A stretch of 64,000 nucleotides of DNA from Corynebacterium gallinarum (GTDB lineage Bacteria > Actinomycetota > Actinomycetes > Mycobacteriales > Mycobacteriaceae): the NCBI RefSeq assembly GCF_014837045.1, contig NZ_JACSPR010000011.1, positions 17,500 through 81,499 on the forward strand, in the 5' to 3' direction. Of this stretch, positions 8,405 through 17,198 are shown piece after piece. The notes under the pieces were generated by a model. That model was not told the DNA's origin. It saw only the letters and a list, made by a program, of their open reading frames with translations, and did not search any database. Each line of letters begins with the position of its first letter. Position 1 is the stretch's first letter. The position numbers and the translations under genes are program-made.

Positions 8405-10444
8405 ATGAACCATTCTCTTCCTGGTTCGCCCGAGCTGGTGACCGTCGACAAGCCCCTCGAGCTGGGACGGCACGGCCGGCCCACCCTGCGGCTGAAGAAC
8501 CGCATCGTCACCAGTCCGATGGAGCGCAACTACGGCACCTCGGACGGACGCCCGACGGAACAGTACCTGGATTATCTCCGCGCCCGCGCGGTGGCCGGTG
8601 CCGGTCTGATCACCACCGAGGCGACCTTCGTGCGTGAAGACGGCCGGGGCCGCACCCACCAACTCGGCCTGCACACCGACGCCGTGATCGCATCCCACCG
8701 CCGTCTCACCGATGAGCTGCATGCGGCAGGTGCCCTCGTGGCCGTGGAACTCAACCACGGTGGCCGCACCGCCCAGGCTGAGGTATCCGGCCACCCGAGC
8801 GTCGCTCCGTCCCCCATCCCCTGCGCCGTCGCAGGTGGGGAGATGCCGCGGGAGCTGACCACCGCGCAGTGCCGGGAGCTTGTCGACGCGTTCGCCGAGG
8901 CCGCCCGACGCGCCGTCGACGCCGGTTACGACGTCATCAACCTGCACGGTGGACACGGCTACCTGATCCATCAGTTCATGTCCCCGCGCACCAACCAGCG
9001 CAGCGACGAATACGCGGTACCGGAGCGCTTCGCCAACGAGGTCATCGCGGCGGTGCGCCGGGCCGCACCCACCATCATTCTCGGGATCCGCATCTCCGTC
9101 GTGGAGGGTGTGGAGGACGGACTCGATGCTGAGACCACCCGTGAGATCGTGGGCCGGCTCGATCTCGACCAGTTGGACTTCCTCGATCTGTCAGCAGGCA
9201 GCTATGAGGCGGGCGAATGGATTGTGCAGTCGGGTGAATGGTCCCGGGGTTTCCTCGCGGACCTCGCCGCGAGCTACCGCGACCTGGGTCTGCCCATCGG
9301 GATGGCCGGCAGGCTCAACACCGTCGATGCCGTCAAACGCGTGCTGGCCGAGGGCACCTGCGACTTCGTGTCGCTGGGTCGGGCGGTCCATGCAGATCCC
9401 GATTTCATCGGTGGACTGCTGCACGGACACCGCTTCCGCCCCTGCATCGCCTGCAACGTGTGCATCGACAACCTCGGGGTCGGGCAGGTCACCTGCACCG
9501 TCAACCCGCAGGTCGGGCGATCACGGGTGCCGGTGGCTACCGGCGACGTCACCGGGCGTCGTATAGCAGTCGTTGGGGCCGGACCCTCCGGGTTGACGGC
9601 CGCCCTGGAACTGTCCCGCGCCGGGGCGGAGGTGACCATCTACGAGGCCTCCGACCACATCGGCGGTGACCTTGCCTTCGCCTCCACCATGCGCTCCACC
9701 CCGGAATTCCCCGGTTTCATGACCTGGATGCAGGAGGAGATCGAGGCCTACGGCATGGATCTGCGTCTGGATTCACGGATCTCGCCCGAGGACCTCGCGG
9801 ATACTCCCGCCGATGGGATCGTCCTGGCTACCGGCGGCATCCCGCAGGACCCGGGTTTTGACACCGGGGCCGAGCAGACCATCCAGATCCGGGAATGGCT
9901 GAAGGCCAATCCGGATGCCCTCGGGAGCAACCCCCCGGAGCAGGTAACCATCTGGGGATCGGACTCCGTGGCCATGAGCGTGGCGGACACCCTGGCCAGC
10001 CGGGGAACCAAGGTCCTGCTCATCGGCGATCAGGAGACGATCGCTCCCGAGGCGGGGAGGCGGGCCAAGATCCTCGCGGTCCCGCGCCTGCAGGAAGCAC
10101 CCAATGTGACCATCGTGCTGTCCTCCCGCGTGATCAGTATCGACGACGGGGAGATCACCATTGTCGGCCCCGACGGGGAGTACGTACTGCCCACCGCAGG
10201 CCCCGTGCTGGTCAGCCGCTCCACCCGCCCGCTGAACCCGGCGGTGGTTCCCTCAGGCCGGGAAGCGGCCATGAGCAGGGCAGCCGGAAAACCGGTGGTG
10301 CTCGCCGGAACCGTCGTCGAAACCGCCGCCCCGATCGTGTCCACAGCCACCAAGAGCGGTTACGACGCCGCCCAGCGCCTGGCCCACCGCATCTGCCACC
10401 CCACCCAGATTCTCGACCCACTCACCACCGGAGTTCTCTCATGA
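8405..10444 (+). CDS. NADH:flavin oxidoreductase, 2,4-dienoyl-CoA reductase type (OYE + FAD domains)
   Basis: 679 aa, the length of the fused FMN/4Fe-4S/FAD enzymes. The start ATG has AAAGGAG 5 bases upstream. Residues 1-350 are an old-yellow-enzyme barrel (HGGHGYLIHQFMSPRTNQR). The Fe-S cysteines follow as CIACNVCIDN and, 11 residues after the third Cys, CTVNP. The C-terminal half holds two dinucleotide folds, the first beginning RIAVVGAGPSGLTAA. Such enzymes reduce C=C bonds conjugated to a carbonyl, or demethylate, using NAD(P)H. The stop overlaps the next start by 4 bp (ATGA). In this operon it may act on an unsaturated cyclic ketone made by the other flavoprotein; this is inference. Confidence 0.88.
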   Translation: MNHSLPGSPELVTVDKPLELGRHGRPTLRLKNRIVTSPMERNYGTSDGRPTEQYLDYLRARAVAGAGLITTEATFVREDGRGRTHQLGLHTDAVIASHRRLTDELHAAGALVAVELNHGGRTAQAEVSGHPSVAPSPIPCAVAGGEMPRELTTAQCRELVDAFAEAARRAVDAGYDVINLHGGHGYLIHQFMSPRTNQRSDEYAVPERFANEVIAAVRRAAPTIILGIRISVVEGVEDGLDAETTREIVGRLDLDQLDFLDLSAGSYEAGEWIVQSGEWSRGFLADLAASYRDLGLPIGMAGRLNTVDAVKRVLAEGTCDFVSLGRAVHADPDFIGGLLHGHRFRPCIACNVCIDNLGVGQVTCTVNPQVGRSRVPVATGDVTGRRIAVVGAGPSGLTAALELSRAGAEVTIYEASDHIGGDLAFASTMRSTPEFPGFMTWMQEEIEAYGMDLRLDSRISPEDLADTPADGIVLATGGIPQDPGFDTGAEQTIQIREWLKANPDALGSNPPEQVTIWGSDSVAMSVADTLASRGTKVLLIGDQETIAPEAGRRAKILAVPRLQEAPNVTIVLSSRVISIDDGEITIVGPDGEYVLPTAGPVLVSRSTRPLNPAVVPSGREAAMSRAAGKPVVLAGTVVETAAPIVSTATKSGYDAAQRLAHRICHPTQILDPLTTGVLS

Positions 10445-11265
10445 TCAGAAATATCGGGCTCGCACCCCTCTCGGCCCTCACCACCCCATCCGATGAACTC
10501 ATCCGGATGGCTGCCAACGCTGGTTTTTCCTTCGTCGGCCTGCGGGTTCTTGCCGTCACCCCGGACGAACCACACTATGACCTGGCGCCCGGTTCACCAC
10601 TGCTGAACCGCACGCTCCGTGCTCTGGACGAGACCGGCCTGCATGTGGTGGATACCGAATTCCTCCAGGTCAATGCCCACACCGATCGCGACACCTGGTT
10701 GCCAGCCCTCGAGGCAGCCGGAGCCCTGGGTGCCACCCGTTTCACCGTGGCAGCCGGGGATGAGAACCTGTCACGGCTCACCGACACCCTGGGTTCCCTG
10801 GTTGCCGACGCCGCCGAGTTCGGGGTGATCCCGGCACTGGAACCCATCACCTACCGCAGCGTCCATTCCATTCCCCAGGCGGTTGCCATCGCCGAGGCCA
10901 CCGGTGTCCGGGTGCTTGCGGACACCCTGCACATGGCCCGCTTCGGCGCGACACTCGATGAACTGCACATGGCTGCCGACTTCATCGACATGATCCAGTT
11001 GTGCGACAGCCCCCTGCAGGCTCCGGCGGAAACCGAGGGGCTCATCTATGAATCCCGCGCGGCACGTCTCGCGCCGGGGGATGGAGAACAGCCGCTGGCT
11101 GATTTCGTCGCAGCCCTGCCCGAGGACACCCTGATCAGCGTGGAGGTTCCCAACGACGCTGAACTGACCCTGCGTGGCCCCCAGAACTGGATCAACCACC
11201 TGTACAACACCACCCGAGCAATGCTGGAACAGCCTGCTCTCATTCCCGTAGGAGGACGGAAATAA
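10441..11265 (+). CDS. Sugar phosphate isomerase/epimerase-like TIM-barrel protein
   Basis: 274 aa from the ATG overlapping the previous stop (ATGA). It is an AP-endonuclease-2/xylose-isomerase-like barrel with a metal site readable as LEPI (Glu), LADTLHMAR (Asp, His), IQLCD (Gln) and ISVEVPN (Glu). The family covers IolE-type dehydratases, hydroxypyruvate isomerases and 3-dehydroshikimate dehydratases. Beside a QsuD-type dehydrogenase, a dehydroshikimate dehydratase role like the N-terminal part of QsuB is possible, but no motif here separates it from other isomerases. Tight coupling (1-4 bp overlaps on both sides) argues for a stoichiometric pathway role. Confidence 0.82.
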   Translation: MIRNIGLAPLSALTTPSDELIRMAANAGFSFVGLRVLAVTPDEPHYDLAPGSPLLNRTLRALDETGLHVVDTEFLQVNAHTDRDTWLPALEAAGALGATRFTVAAGDENLSRLTDTLGSLVADAAEFGVIPALEPITYRSVHSIPQAVAIAEATGVRVLADTLHMARFGATLDELHMAADFIDMIQLCDSPLQAPAETEGLIYESRAARLAPGDGEQPLADFVAALPEDTLISVEVPNDAELTLRGPQNWINHLYNTTRAMLEQPALIPVGGRK

Positions 11266-13046
11266 TGTCAGCAGTCAACCAGGTCCGTAATTATGATGTC
11301 GTCGTTGTCGGCTCAGGCGCCGGAGGTCTGGCCGCGGCGGTCACCGCTGCCCACCACGGTTGCCGGGTCGCCGTGGTGGAAAAGGCACCCGTCCTGGGTG
11401 GTGCCACGTCCTGGTCCGGTGGGTGGGCCTGGACTCCAGGGACGAGCTTCGCCAAGAAGGACGGCGTGATCGAGGAGAAGGACCAGTTCCGGACCTATCT
11501 CAAATCAGTGATCGGGGAGCGTTATCAGGCTGAGAACGTTGATGCCTTCCTGGATGCGGCACCTGAAATGGTGGATTTCTTCGAGAATAACACCCAGTTG
11601 CAGTTCACTCCCGGCGCAGCCATCAACGATATCTACGGCAATCTCCCGGGTGCTGGAACCGGGCACCGCTCCGTCGGGCCGAAACCGATCAACGGGCGCA
11701 AAATCCGTAAAGAGGTGCGGGAAAAACTACGACATCAGTATTATGAGACCTCCTTCCTCGGGATGGGCATCATGGCGGGACCGGACCTGATGAAGTTCCT
11801 GTCCGCCTCCCAGTTCAGCCCGAGTGGCTGGGTGCATGCCGCCCGCCGGTTCCTGGTCCACCTGTGGGATCTGGCCATCCACCGACGCAACATGCAGATG
11901 GTTAACGGCGTCGCACTCACCGGCCGTCTGGCTGCCTCCGCCGATGACCTGGGCGTGGAGCTGCTCACCAGCACCGAGGCGCTGTCCCTGGACACCGACC
12001 CCGAGACCGGCCGGATCACGGGCGTGCGGGTCCGTGGCGCTGACGGGGTGGAACTGCTCACCGCCACCCGCGGTGTTGTGCTGGCCACCGGCGGCTTCCC
12101 CAACAACGTTGAACTGCGCAAGGACCTGTTCCCACGCACCCCCACCGGCCAGGAACACTGGACTCTCTCACCTGCTGAAACCGTGGGTGATGGATTGACG
12201 ATGGCCCAGGAGGTCGGTGCCGCATTCGAGAAGGATCTGGCATCCCCAGCGGCCTGGTGCCCGGTGTCCAGGGTGCCCTTCCTCAATGGCAAGACCGGTA
12301 CCTTCCCCCACATCATGGACCGTGCCAAGCCCGGTTCCATCGGGGTGGTGTCCACAGGAAAACGCTTTGTCAACGAGGCCAACGGCTACCACGACTACGT
12401 CACCGCGATGATCGAAGCCGCACCGGAAGGCGAACCGGTTGAATCCTGGCAGATTGCTGATTCCACCTTCGTGCGCAAATACCCACTGGGTATGGCGAAA
12501 CCACTGCCGGTTCCCCTCACCCCCTACCTGCGCAGTGGATACCTGATCAAGGGTGACACCATCGAGGAACTCGCGGAGAAGTGCGGCATTGATCCCGCGG
12601 GACTCGCCCAGACCGTCCGTGACTTCAACAACAACGCCAAGAAGGGCATCGACCCGGAGTTCCACCGCGGGGAAACCCCCTTCAACCGTTATGGAGGGGA
12701 CAAGAAAACCGCCCCCAACCCGTCGCTGGCTCCGATTGAAAAAGGTCCCTTCTACGCGGTCAAGGTGCTCCCCGGCAGCTTCGGTACCTTCGCCGGAATC
12801 GCCGCAGATGGTCGCTCCCGTGTGCTGAGGGAGGACAAGACACCGATCGAGGGTCTCTACACCGCGGGTAATGACCGGGCATCCATCATGGGTGGTTTCT
12901 ACCCTGCCGGAGGTATCAACCTGGGACCGGCCCTGACCTTTGGTTATATTGCCGGATGTGAGCTGGCGGGCGTGTCGGAGGACGCCGGTGCCGGTTTGGC
13001 CGAGTTTGAGAATGCTGCTGTGTCCGCTGCATCCCGTGAGGGCTGA
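11265..13046 (+). CDS. FAD-dependent oxidoreductase, fumarate reductase / 3-ketosteroid dehydrogenase type
   Basis: 593 aa; start and previous stop share one base (TAATG), with GGAGG upstream. The N-terminal FAD-binding motif is VVVGSGAGGLAAAVTAAHHG, then LGGATSWSGGWAW. The substrate and second FAD segments include TRGVVLATGGFPNN, and near the C-terminus LYTAGNDRASIMGGFYPAGG. Relatives are Delta1-ketosteroid dehydrogenases, urocanate or tricarballylate dehydrogenases and fumarate reductases: they move a C-C/C=C bond next to a carbonyl. There is no heme or Fe-S motif. Paired with the OYE-type enzyme it suggests desaturation/reduction of a ring ketone. The substrate is unknown. Confidence 0.86.
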   Translation: MSAVNQVRNYDVVVVGSGAGGLAAAVTAAHHGCRVAVVEKAPVLGGATSWSGGWAWTPGTSFAKKDGVIEEKDQFRTYLKSVIGERYQAENVDAFLDAAPEMVDFFENNTQLQFTPGAAINDIYGNLPGAGTGHRSVGPKPINGRKIRKEVREKLRHQYYETSFLGMGIMAGPDLMKFLSASQFSPSGWVHAARRFLVHLWDLAIHRRNMQMVNGVALTGRLAASADDLGVELLTSTEALSLDTDPETGRITGVRVRGADGVELLTATRGVVLATGGFPNNVELRKDLFPRTPTGQEHWTLSPAETVGDGLTMAQEVGAAFEKDLASPAAWCPVSRVPFLNGKTGTFPHIMDRAKPGSIGVVSTGKRFVNEANGYHDYVTAMIEAAPEGEPVESWQIADSTFVRKYPLGMAKPLPVPLTPYLRSGYLIKGDTIEELAEKCGIDPAGLAQTVRDFNNNAKKGIDPEFHRGETPFNRYGGDKKTAPNPSLAPIEKGPFYAVKVLPGSFGTFAGIAADGRSRVLREDKTPIEGLYTAGNDRASIMGGFYPAGGINLGPALTFGYIAGCELAGVSEDAGAGLAEFENAAVSAASREG

Positions 13047-13052
13047 GCGGAT

Positions 13053-13925
13053 ATGCCACGCGATAGCCTTCTCCTGGGGCTGATCGGGCAGGGTCTTACT
13101 CTCTCCCGCACGCCGGCGCTCCACGAGGCCGAGGGGCTGGCGAACGGGAGGGCCACGGTGTATCGACGTCTGGACACCCTCACTGACCCGCTCCGGGGCA
13201 AGAGCTTGGCGGAGATCCTCGATGCCGCACGGATCACAGGATTCAACGGGCTCAATATCACCCACCCCTATAAACAGGAGGTGCTGCCCCTGCTGGATGG
13301 GGTCTCCGACCAGGCTGCACAGCTTGGTTCGGTCAACACCGTTGTGATCTCCCCCGAGGGCCGGTTGACGGGTTACAACACCGACACGTCCGGTTTTGCT
13401 CGTGGCCTGGAGGAGGGGCTGGGCGGTGTGCCCATGGCAACCGCTGTCCAGGTGGGTGCCGGTGGCGTGGGCAATGCCGTGGCCTATGCGCTGGCCACCC
13501 ACGGTGTGGAGCACCTGTATGTTGCCGACCTGGAACCCGCGAGGGCGCAGGCGCTTGCGGAGTCCATCAATGAGATCGTCGGGAGAAAGGCGGTGGAAGG
13601 AATCGGACTGGACGGCATCGAGGAGACCATCGCCGGTGCCTCCGGCGTGGTCAATGCCACCCCGATGGGTACGCTCCACCACCCGGGAACCGCATTCGAC
13701 ACCTCATGCCTGACACCTGATCACTGGGTTGCGGATGTTGTCTACATGCCGGTCGAGACACAATTGCTGGCCGACGCCAGGGCCCGCGGATGCCGCACCC
13801 TGGATGGCACCCGGATGGCTGTCTACCAGGCAGTGGATGCCTTCGAGTTGTTCACCGGCATCGCCCCATCCCCGGAGCGGATGCGGCAGACCTTCCTCTC
13901 TCTGGGGTTGGCTTCCGCGCAGTAG
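13053..13925 (+). CDS. qsuD: Quinate/shikimate dehydrogenase, QsuD/AroE family
   Basis: 290 aa, starting 6 bp after the previous stop. The sequence closely follows what I recall of C. glutamicum QsuD: GLIGQGLTLSRTPALHEAEG at the substrate site, FNGLNITHPYKQ with the catalytic Lys, NTDTSGF with the partner Asp, VGAGGVGNAVAYAL for nucleotide binding, and VNATPMG. Asp in VADLE after beta-2 favours NAD over NADP, as in the catabolic enzyme and unlike biosynthetic AroE. It oxidises quinate and shikimate to the 3-dehydro compounds. Its place at the end of this operon is the best clue to the substrate class. A palindromic element begins 16 bp after the stop. Confidence 0.88.
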   Translation: MPRDSLLLGLIGQGLTLSRTPALHEAEGLANGRATVYRRLDTLTDPLRGKSLAEILDAARITGFNGLNITHPYKQEVLPLLDGVSDQAAQLGSVNTVVISPEGRLTGYNTDTSGFARGLEEGLGGVPMATAVQVGAGGVGNAVAYALATHGVEHLYVADLEPARAQALAESINEIVGRKAVEGIGLDGIEETIAGASGVVNATPMGTLHHPGTAFDTSCLTPDHWVADVVYMPVETQLLADARARGCRTLDGTRMAVYQAVDAFELFTGIAPSPERMRQTFLSLGLASAQ

Positions 13926-13940
13926 CCAGGTCAGCCGTCT

Positions 13941-14023
13941 TAACCCCGAGATCCTGTTCCCAGAAACCACTCTGATTAACCCAGAGATCACTACTCCTTT
14001 CGGGGAACAGGATCTCTGGGTTA
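13941..14023. repeat. 83-bp palindromic MITE-like element, copy 2
   Basis: Same length and orientation as copy 1, with four base differences. The 21-bp arms (13941-13961, 14003-14023) have one mismatch (position 7). The internal partial end copy is at 13977-13989. It lies between the converging stops of qsuD (13925) and the cupredoxin gene (14038), where its hairpin could act as a bidirectional terminator; there is no T-run, so any termination would rest on the hairpin alone. Confidence 0.85.
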
Positions 14024-14037
14024 ATGAATCGGTCAGG

Positions 14038-15693
14038 TCAGCTCCCGGCTACCACCATCAGGTCCATTCCCTGGGCGCGGTGGCCGGCGATGGTGCACCA
14101 CCCCTCCATTTCCGCGGTGATCGGCCCAACCGTGATGGTGACCTCCTCACCGGGGGCCACGCGCCCGGTCTGCGCACCGTTGGCGAATTTCAGATCATGC
14201 ACCATGTCATCGGTGTTAACCAGCGTGACCTCCAGGGACTTCCCGGCAGGCACCTCGATCACATCGGGTGCGAAAACCATGTTGCCTGCATCAATCGTCA
14301 CGGCGTGCACGTCCCCGTCGGTCACTGGTGCAACCTCTCCACCACCGGTTGTGCCCAGCCCGCCAAATGCCGCCAGCACGAGGGCCAGCACGGCAATACC
14401 GGCGGTGACCTGGTTATATCTGGGGGTGGTGAGCGGTTCCACGGGGTCGCGCTTCTTCATCAGCACTCCACGCTGCGCCTTCACCGCGCTGCGCATCAGT
14501 GGCACGAACACCACCAGCGCGCCTATGGAGAGCAGCGATGCCACCACCCGCAGCCAGCTGTTGTCGGTGAGCAGCCAGATCGCCAGGCCACCGTTGAGAA
14601 GCGTCCACCGGAACAACCCCGCGCGCCCGAGTTCATAGGTGCCGGTGCGCACCGCGGCGGGCCCACCGCCGATGGTGGACGGCAGCAGGTGACTCATCAC
14701 GCCGATGAGCAGCTGCGCGCCGAAACCGATGAGCACGGCGGTCGTCGGCAGGCTGATCTGGAACAGCTCACCATGATGCGCGATCGCCTCGGCGATCAGG
14801 TACACCAGCGCCCCCAGCAGCCACAGTGGTGCGGTGCCCACCGCCGACGCGCTGAAGCCGACGCGGTCACGGGGCTCCGCCAGCACGCTTATCGACGCCC
14901 TCCCCCACGCCCCCATGGGTACCACCCACGCCACCGCATACAGCCCCAGCCCGCCTGCGGCGACATACCCGTTGTCCGACAGAGCGCCACCCAGGATCAC
15001 CGGCAGCGCGATGATCATCAACCCCACCGAATACCTCGTGACATCAAAGGGCAGGCGGGTGCGCCACACCGCGGCATAGAGCACGGACAGTGAACCCAGC
15101 GCCGCGAATCCCAGGAATCCCAGGATGTTGGCCACGGTGTGGGCCAGCAGGACCCGCTCCTGCCAGGTCCCGGGGAGTTCCGCGGCCAGGAACCCGCCGG
15201 CCAGTGCACCCAGTGGCAGGCAGCAGGCACTGGCCACATAGGCCACCACGGCAGGGGCGTAGGGCTGACCGCGTTTGGCTGCCAGAAACTGCCCTGCCAG
15301 CGAGAAGGCATGCCAGACCAGCGCGCCACTGACGATGCCCGCACCGATGCTCGTGATCACCCAGTGCCGGTCCCACACATCAGTGAGCAACTGACCCAGG
15401 ATGGTAATGATGACACCGGCGTTGAGCACCCACACCTTGCGCAACTGCCAGGGTCGTTTCTCATCCGGGATGCGGTGGTGGAGGAATTTTTCCGTGAAGT
15501 GCTGCGACCACACCACGATTGAGTTGGTGATCGCCCCCAGGGTGAACAGGTGGATGAGCACCCAGCGGTATTCGGGGAGGATCGGGTGGATGATGCCCGC
15601 CACAATCAGGGCGATGAACCAGTAGGTGACGGGTTTGCTGGCACGGCGGTGCCAGGACCGGCTTGTCCACTTCTGGGTGGTGGTCTCACTCAT
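14038..15693 (-). CDS. Polytopic membrane protein with C-terminal cupredoxin domain
   Basis: 551 aa. Residues 20-430 contain roughly a dozen membrane spans with several membrane His residues (HLFTLGAITNSIVVW, HTVANILGFLGF, MSHLLPSTIGGG). After a last span near residue 440 comes an extracytoplasmic cupredoxin: DMVHDLKF and WCTIAGHRAQGM give the type-1 copper ligands His, Cys, His and Met. The same membrane-plus-cupredoxin arrangement precedes a nitrite-reductase module in longer actinobacterial copper proteins that I recall; here that module is absent and the protein ends about 8 residues after the Met ligand. A role in copper or nitrogen-oxide electron transfer is plausible. Confidence 0.75.
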   Translation of the reverse strand: MSETTTQKWTSRSWHRRASKPVTYWFIALIVAGIIHPILPEYRWVLIHLFTLGAITNSIVVWSQHFTEKFLHHRIPDEKRPWQLRKVWVLNAGVIITILGQLLTDVWDRHWVITSIGAGIVSGALVWHAFSLAGQFLAAKRGQPYAPAVVAYVASACCLPLGALAGGFLAAELPGTWQERVLLAHTVANILGFLGFAALGSLSVLYAAVWRTRLPFDVTRYSVGLMIIALPVILGGALSDNGYVAAGGLGLYAVAWVVPMGAWGRASISVLAEPRDRVGFSASAVGTAPLWLLGALVYLIAEAIAHHGELFQISLPTTAVLIGFGAQLLIGVMSHLLPSTIGGGPAAVRTGTYELGRAGLFRWTLLNGGLAIWLLTDNSWLRVVASLLSIGALVVFVPLMRSAVKAQRGVLMKKRDPVEPLTTPRYNQVTAGIAVLALVLAAFGGLGTTGGGEVAPVTDGDVHAVTIDAGNMVFAPDVIEVPAGKSLEVTLVNTDDMVHDLKFANGAQTGRVAPGEEVTITVGPITAEMEGWCTIAGHRAQGMDLMVVAGS

Positions 15694-15796
15694 GGGTCAA
15701 GACTAACCCCATTATTAGTACGGTCAAAGCAGTTCAAAATCACGTTCACCAACCCCGACACCGGTACTGATGTCGTGGTCGGGGAGCCCACACACA

Positions 15797-15879
15797 TAAC
15801 CCCGAGATCCTGTCCCCAGAAAGCAGTACTGATCTCTGGGTTAACTAACGCGGTTTCTGGGGACAGGATCTCGGGGTTA
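15797..15879. repeat. 83-bp palindromic MITE-like element, copy 3 (inverted)
   Basis: Perfect 26-bp inverted repeats (15797-15822 and 15854-15879) starting TAACCCCGAGATCC. The internal partial end copy (15831-15843) is near the left arm, so this copy lies in the opposite orientation to copies 1 and 2. Its right end TTA is, read on the minus strand, the TAA stop codon of the MFS gene at 15877. Confidence 0.85.
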
Positions 15880-17115
15880 AGTGGTGGCTGGAGCGGTGGC
15901 GCTGGCGGGCACGGAACGCTCCACCCGGGCCAGCCTCGCCAGCATCACTGTCACAGCCAACAGCACCACAAGGATCCCCGTCAGGTAGCCAACAAAAACC
16001 CACCAGCTGGCGTGGGTGAAGATGAAGCCTGAGAACCAGCCCACCGCGGAGGAGCCCACGTAGTAACAGAAGAGGTACATGCTGGAGGCCTCGGCACGGT
16101 CGCGGGTGGCAATCAGCCCGATCCACCCCGAGGCGGAGGAGTGCAGGGCGAAGAAGGCCGCGGTGAAGGCGAACAGTGCGATCATGGTGACCCACAGGTT
16201 GTCCACCGCCATGGCGAGCATGCTCACGATCATGGTGATTGCGAGGAAGATCACGGTCGGGCCGTTGCCCAGGCGCTGTCGCAACGTCCCGGCCCGCGCG
16301 GAACTCCAGGTGCCGGACAGGTACATCAGGAACACCGCGCCCACCAGCACCTCGCTGAGCCCGAACTGGTCGATCATGCGGAAGCCCAGGTAGTTGTACA
16401 GGGAGACGAAGGTGCCCATCGCCAGGAAGGCGGTGATGAACAGCAGTGCCAGGCGGGGGTTGCGCCAGTGGCCGGTCATCGCGGACAGTTCATAGCGCAG
16501 GGTGATCTTCTTCGGACGGAACAGTTTCTGCTTTGGCAGCAGCACCACCATGATCACGGTGAACACCAGCGTGGCAGCCGAGGCGCCGAACAGGGCGAAC
16601 TGCCAGTGCGTGACTTCCAGCAGTCCGGCCGGTATGAGGCGTCCCATCAGCCCGCCGACGGTGTTGCCGGCGATGTAGATGCCCATGGCATGGCCCAGGT
16701 CGCGTGGGTGGAGTTCCTCACTCAGCCAGGTCATCGCCACCGCGGGGGCGCCGGCCAGCATGGCGCCCTGCAGTCCGCGCAGGGCGATGAGCGTGGTGAT
16801 GCCCGGTGCGAACGGGATGATCAGCCCCAGCACCGCGGCCAGGGCCAGGGAGGTGATGAGCACGCGTCCGCGTCCGAATTTCTCCGACAGGATCGATGCC
16901 GGGACGATGCACAGCGCCAGCATGCCGGTGGTTGCGGAGACGGTCAGTGCGGATTCGACGGGGGTGATGCCGAGGTCGGCGGTCATCGTGGGCAGCAGCG
17001 CCTGGGTGCAGTAGAGCGAGTTGAAGGTGGCCAGGCCGGCGGCGAGCATGGCCAACACTGCGCGCAGGTAGGTGCGGGATCCGCGTTCGATACCCCGGTA
17101 CTCGTCGGTGTCCAT
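15877..17115 (-). CDS. MFS transporter, YnfM/arabinose-efflux type
   Basis: 412 aa with 12 predicted spans. Loop 2-3 carries SEKFGRGRVLITS, and LRGLQGAMLAGAPAVAMTW matches the export-type motif of drug/metabolite efflux proteins related to E. coli YnfM. It is divergent from a LysR regulator with an 83-bp gap, the usual arrangement for an efflux pump under LysR control. The C-terminal tail SVPASATAPATT runs directly into a stop codon supplied by element copy 3, so the original end of the protein may have been lost. The exported compound is unknown. Confidence 0.82.
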   Translation of the reverse strand: MDTDEYRGIERGSRTYLRAVLAMLAAGLATFNSLYCTQALLPTMTADLGITPVESALTVSATTGMLALCIVPASILSEKFGRGRVLITSLALAAVLGLIIPFAPGITTLIALRGLQGAMLAGAPAVAMTWLSEELHPRDLGHAMGIYIAGNTVGGLMGRLIPAGLLEVTHWQFALFGASAATLVFTVIMVVLLPKQKLFRPKKITLRYELSAMTGHWRNPRLALLFITAFLAMGTFVSLYNYLGFRMIDQFGLSEVLVGAVFLMYLSGTWSSARAGTLRQRLGNGPTVIFLAITMIVSMLAMAVDNLWVTMIALFAFTAAFFALHSSASGWIGLIATRDRAEASSMYLFCYYVGSSAVGWFSGFIFTHASWWVFVGYLTGILVVLLAVTVMLARLARVERSVPASATAPATT

Positions 17116-17172
17116 GGCACCATCTTCGACGAGCGGCGGTGATTAGTAAAATGTCACAAATAGCTGTTTTCC

Positions 17173-17187
17173 ATGCGTTTTCTGCAT
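17173..17187. promoter_or_regulatory. LysR-type box in the MFS/LysR divergent promoter
   Basis: ATGC-GTTTTCT-GCAT is a 15-bp interrupted palindrome containing T-N11-A, the LysR core, in the 83-bp gap between the divergent transporter and regulator and 11 bp before the regulator's ATG. It is a natural autoregulatory site. Confidence 0.5.
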
Positions 17188-17198
17188 AAGCTGCCACC

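Noticed and set aside
15753..15784. CCCCGAC/GTCGGGG pair upstream of the cupredoxin gene
   Set aside because: Only seven bases pair across an 18-bp gap; too weak to call an operator or terminator.
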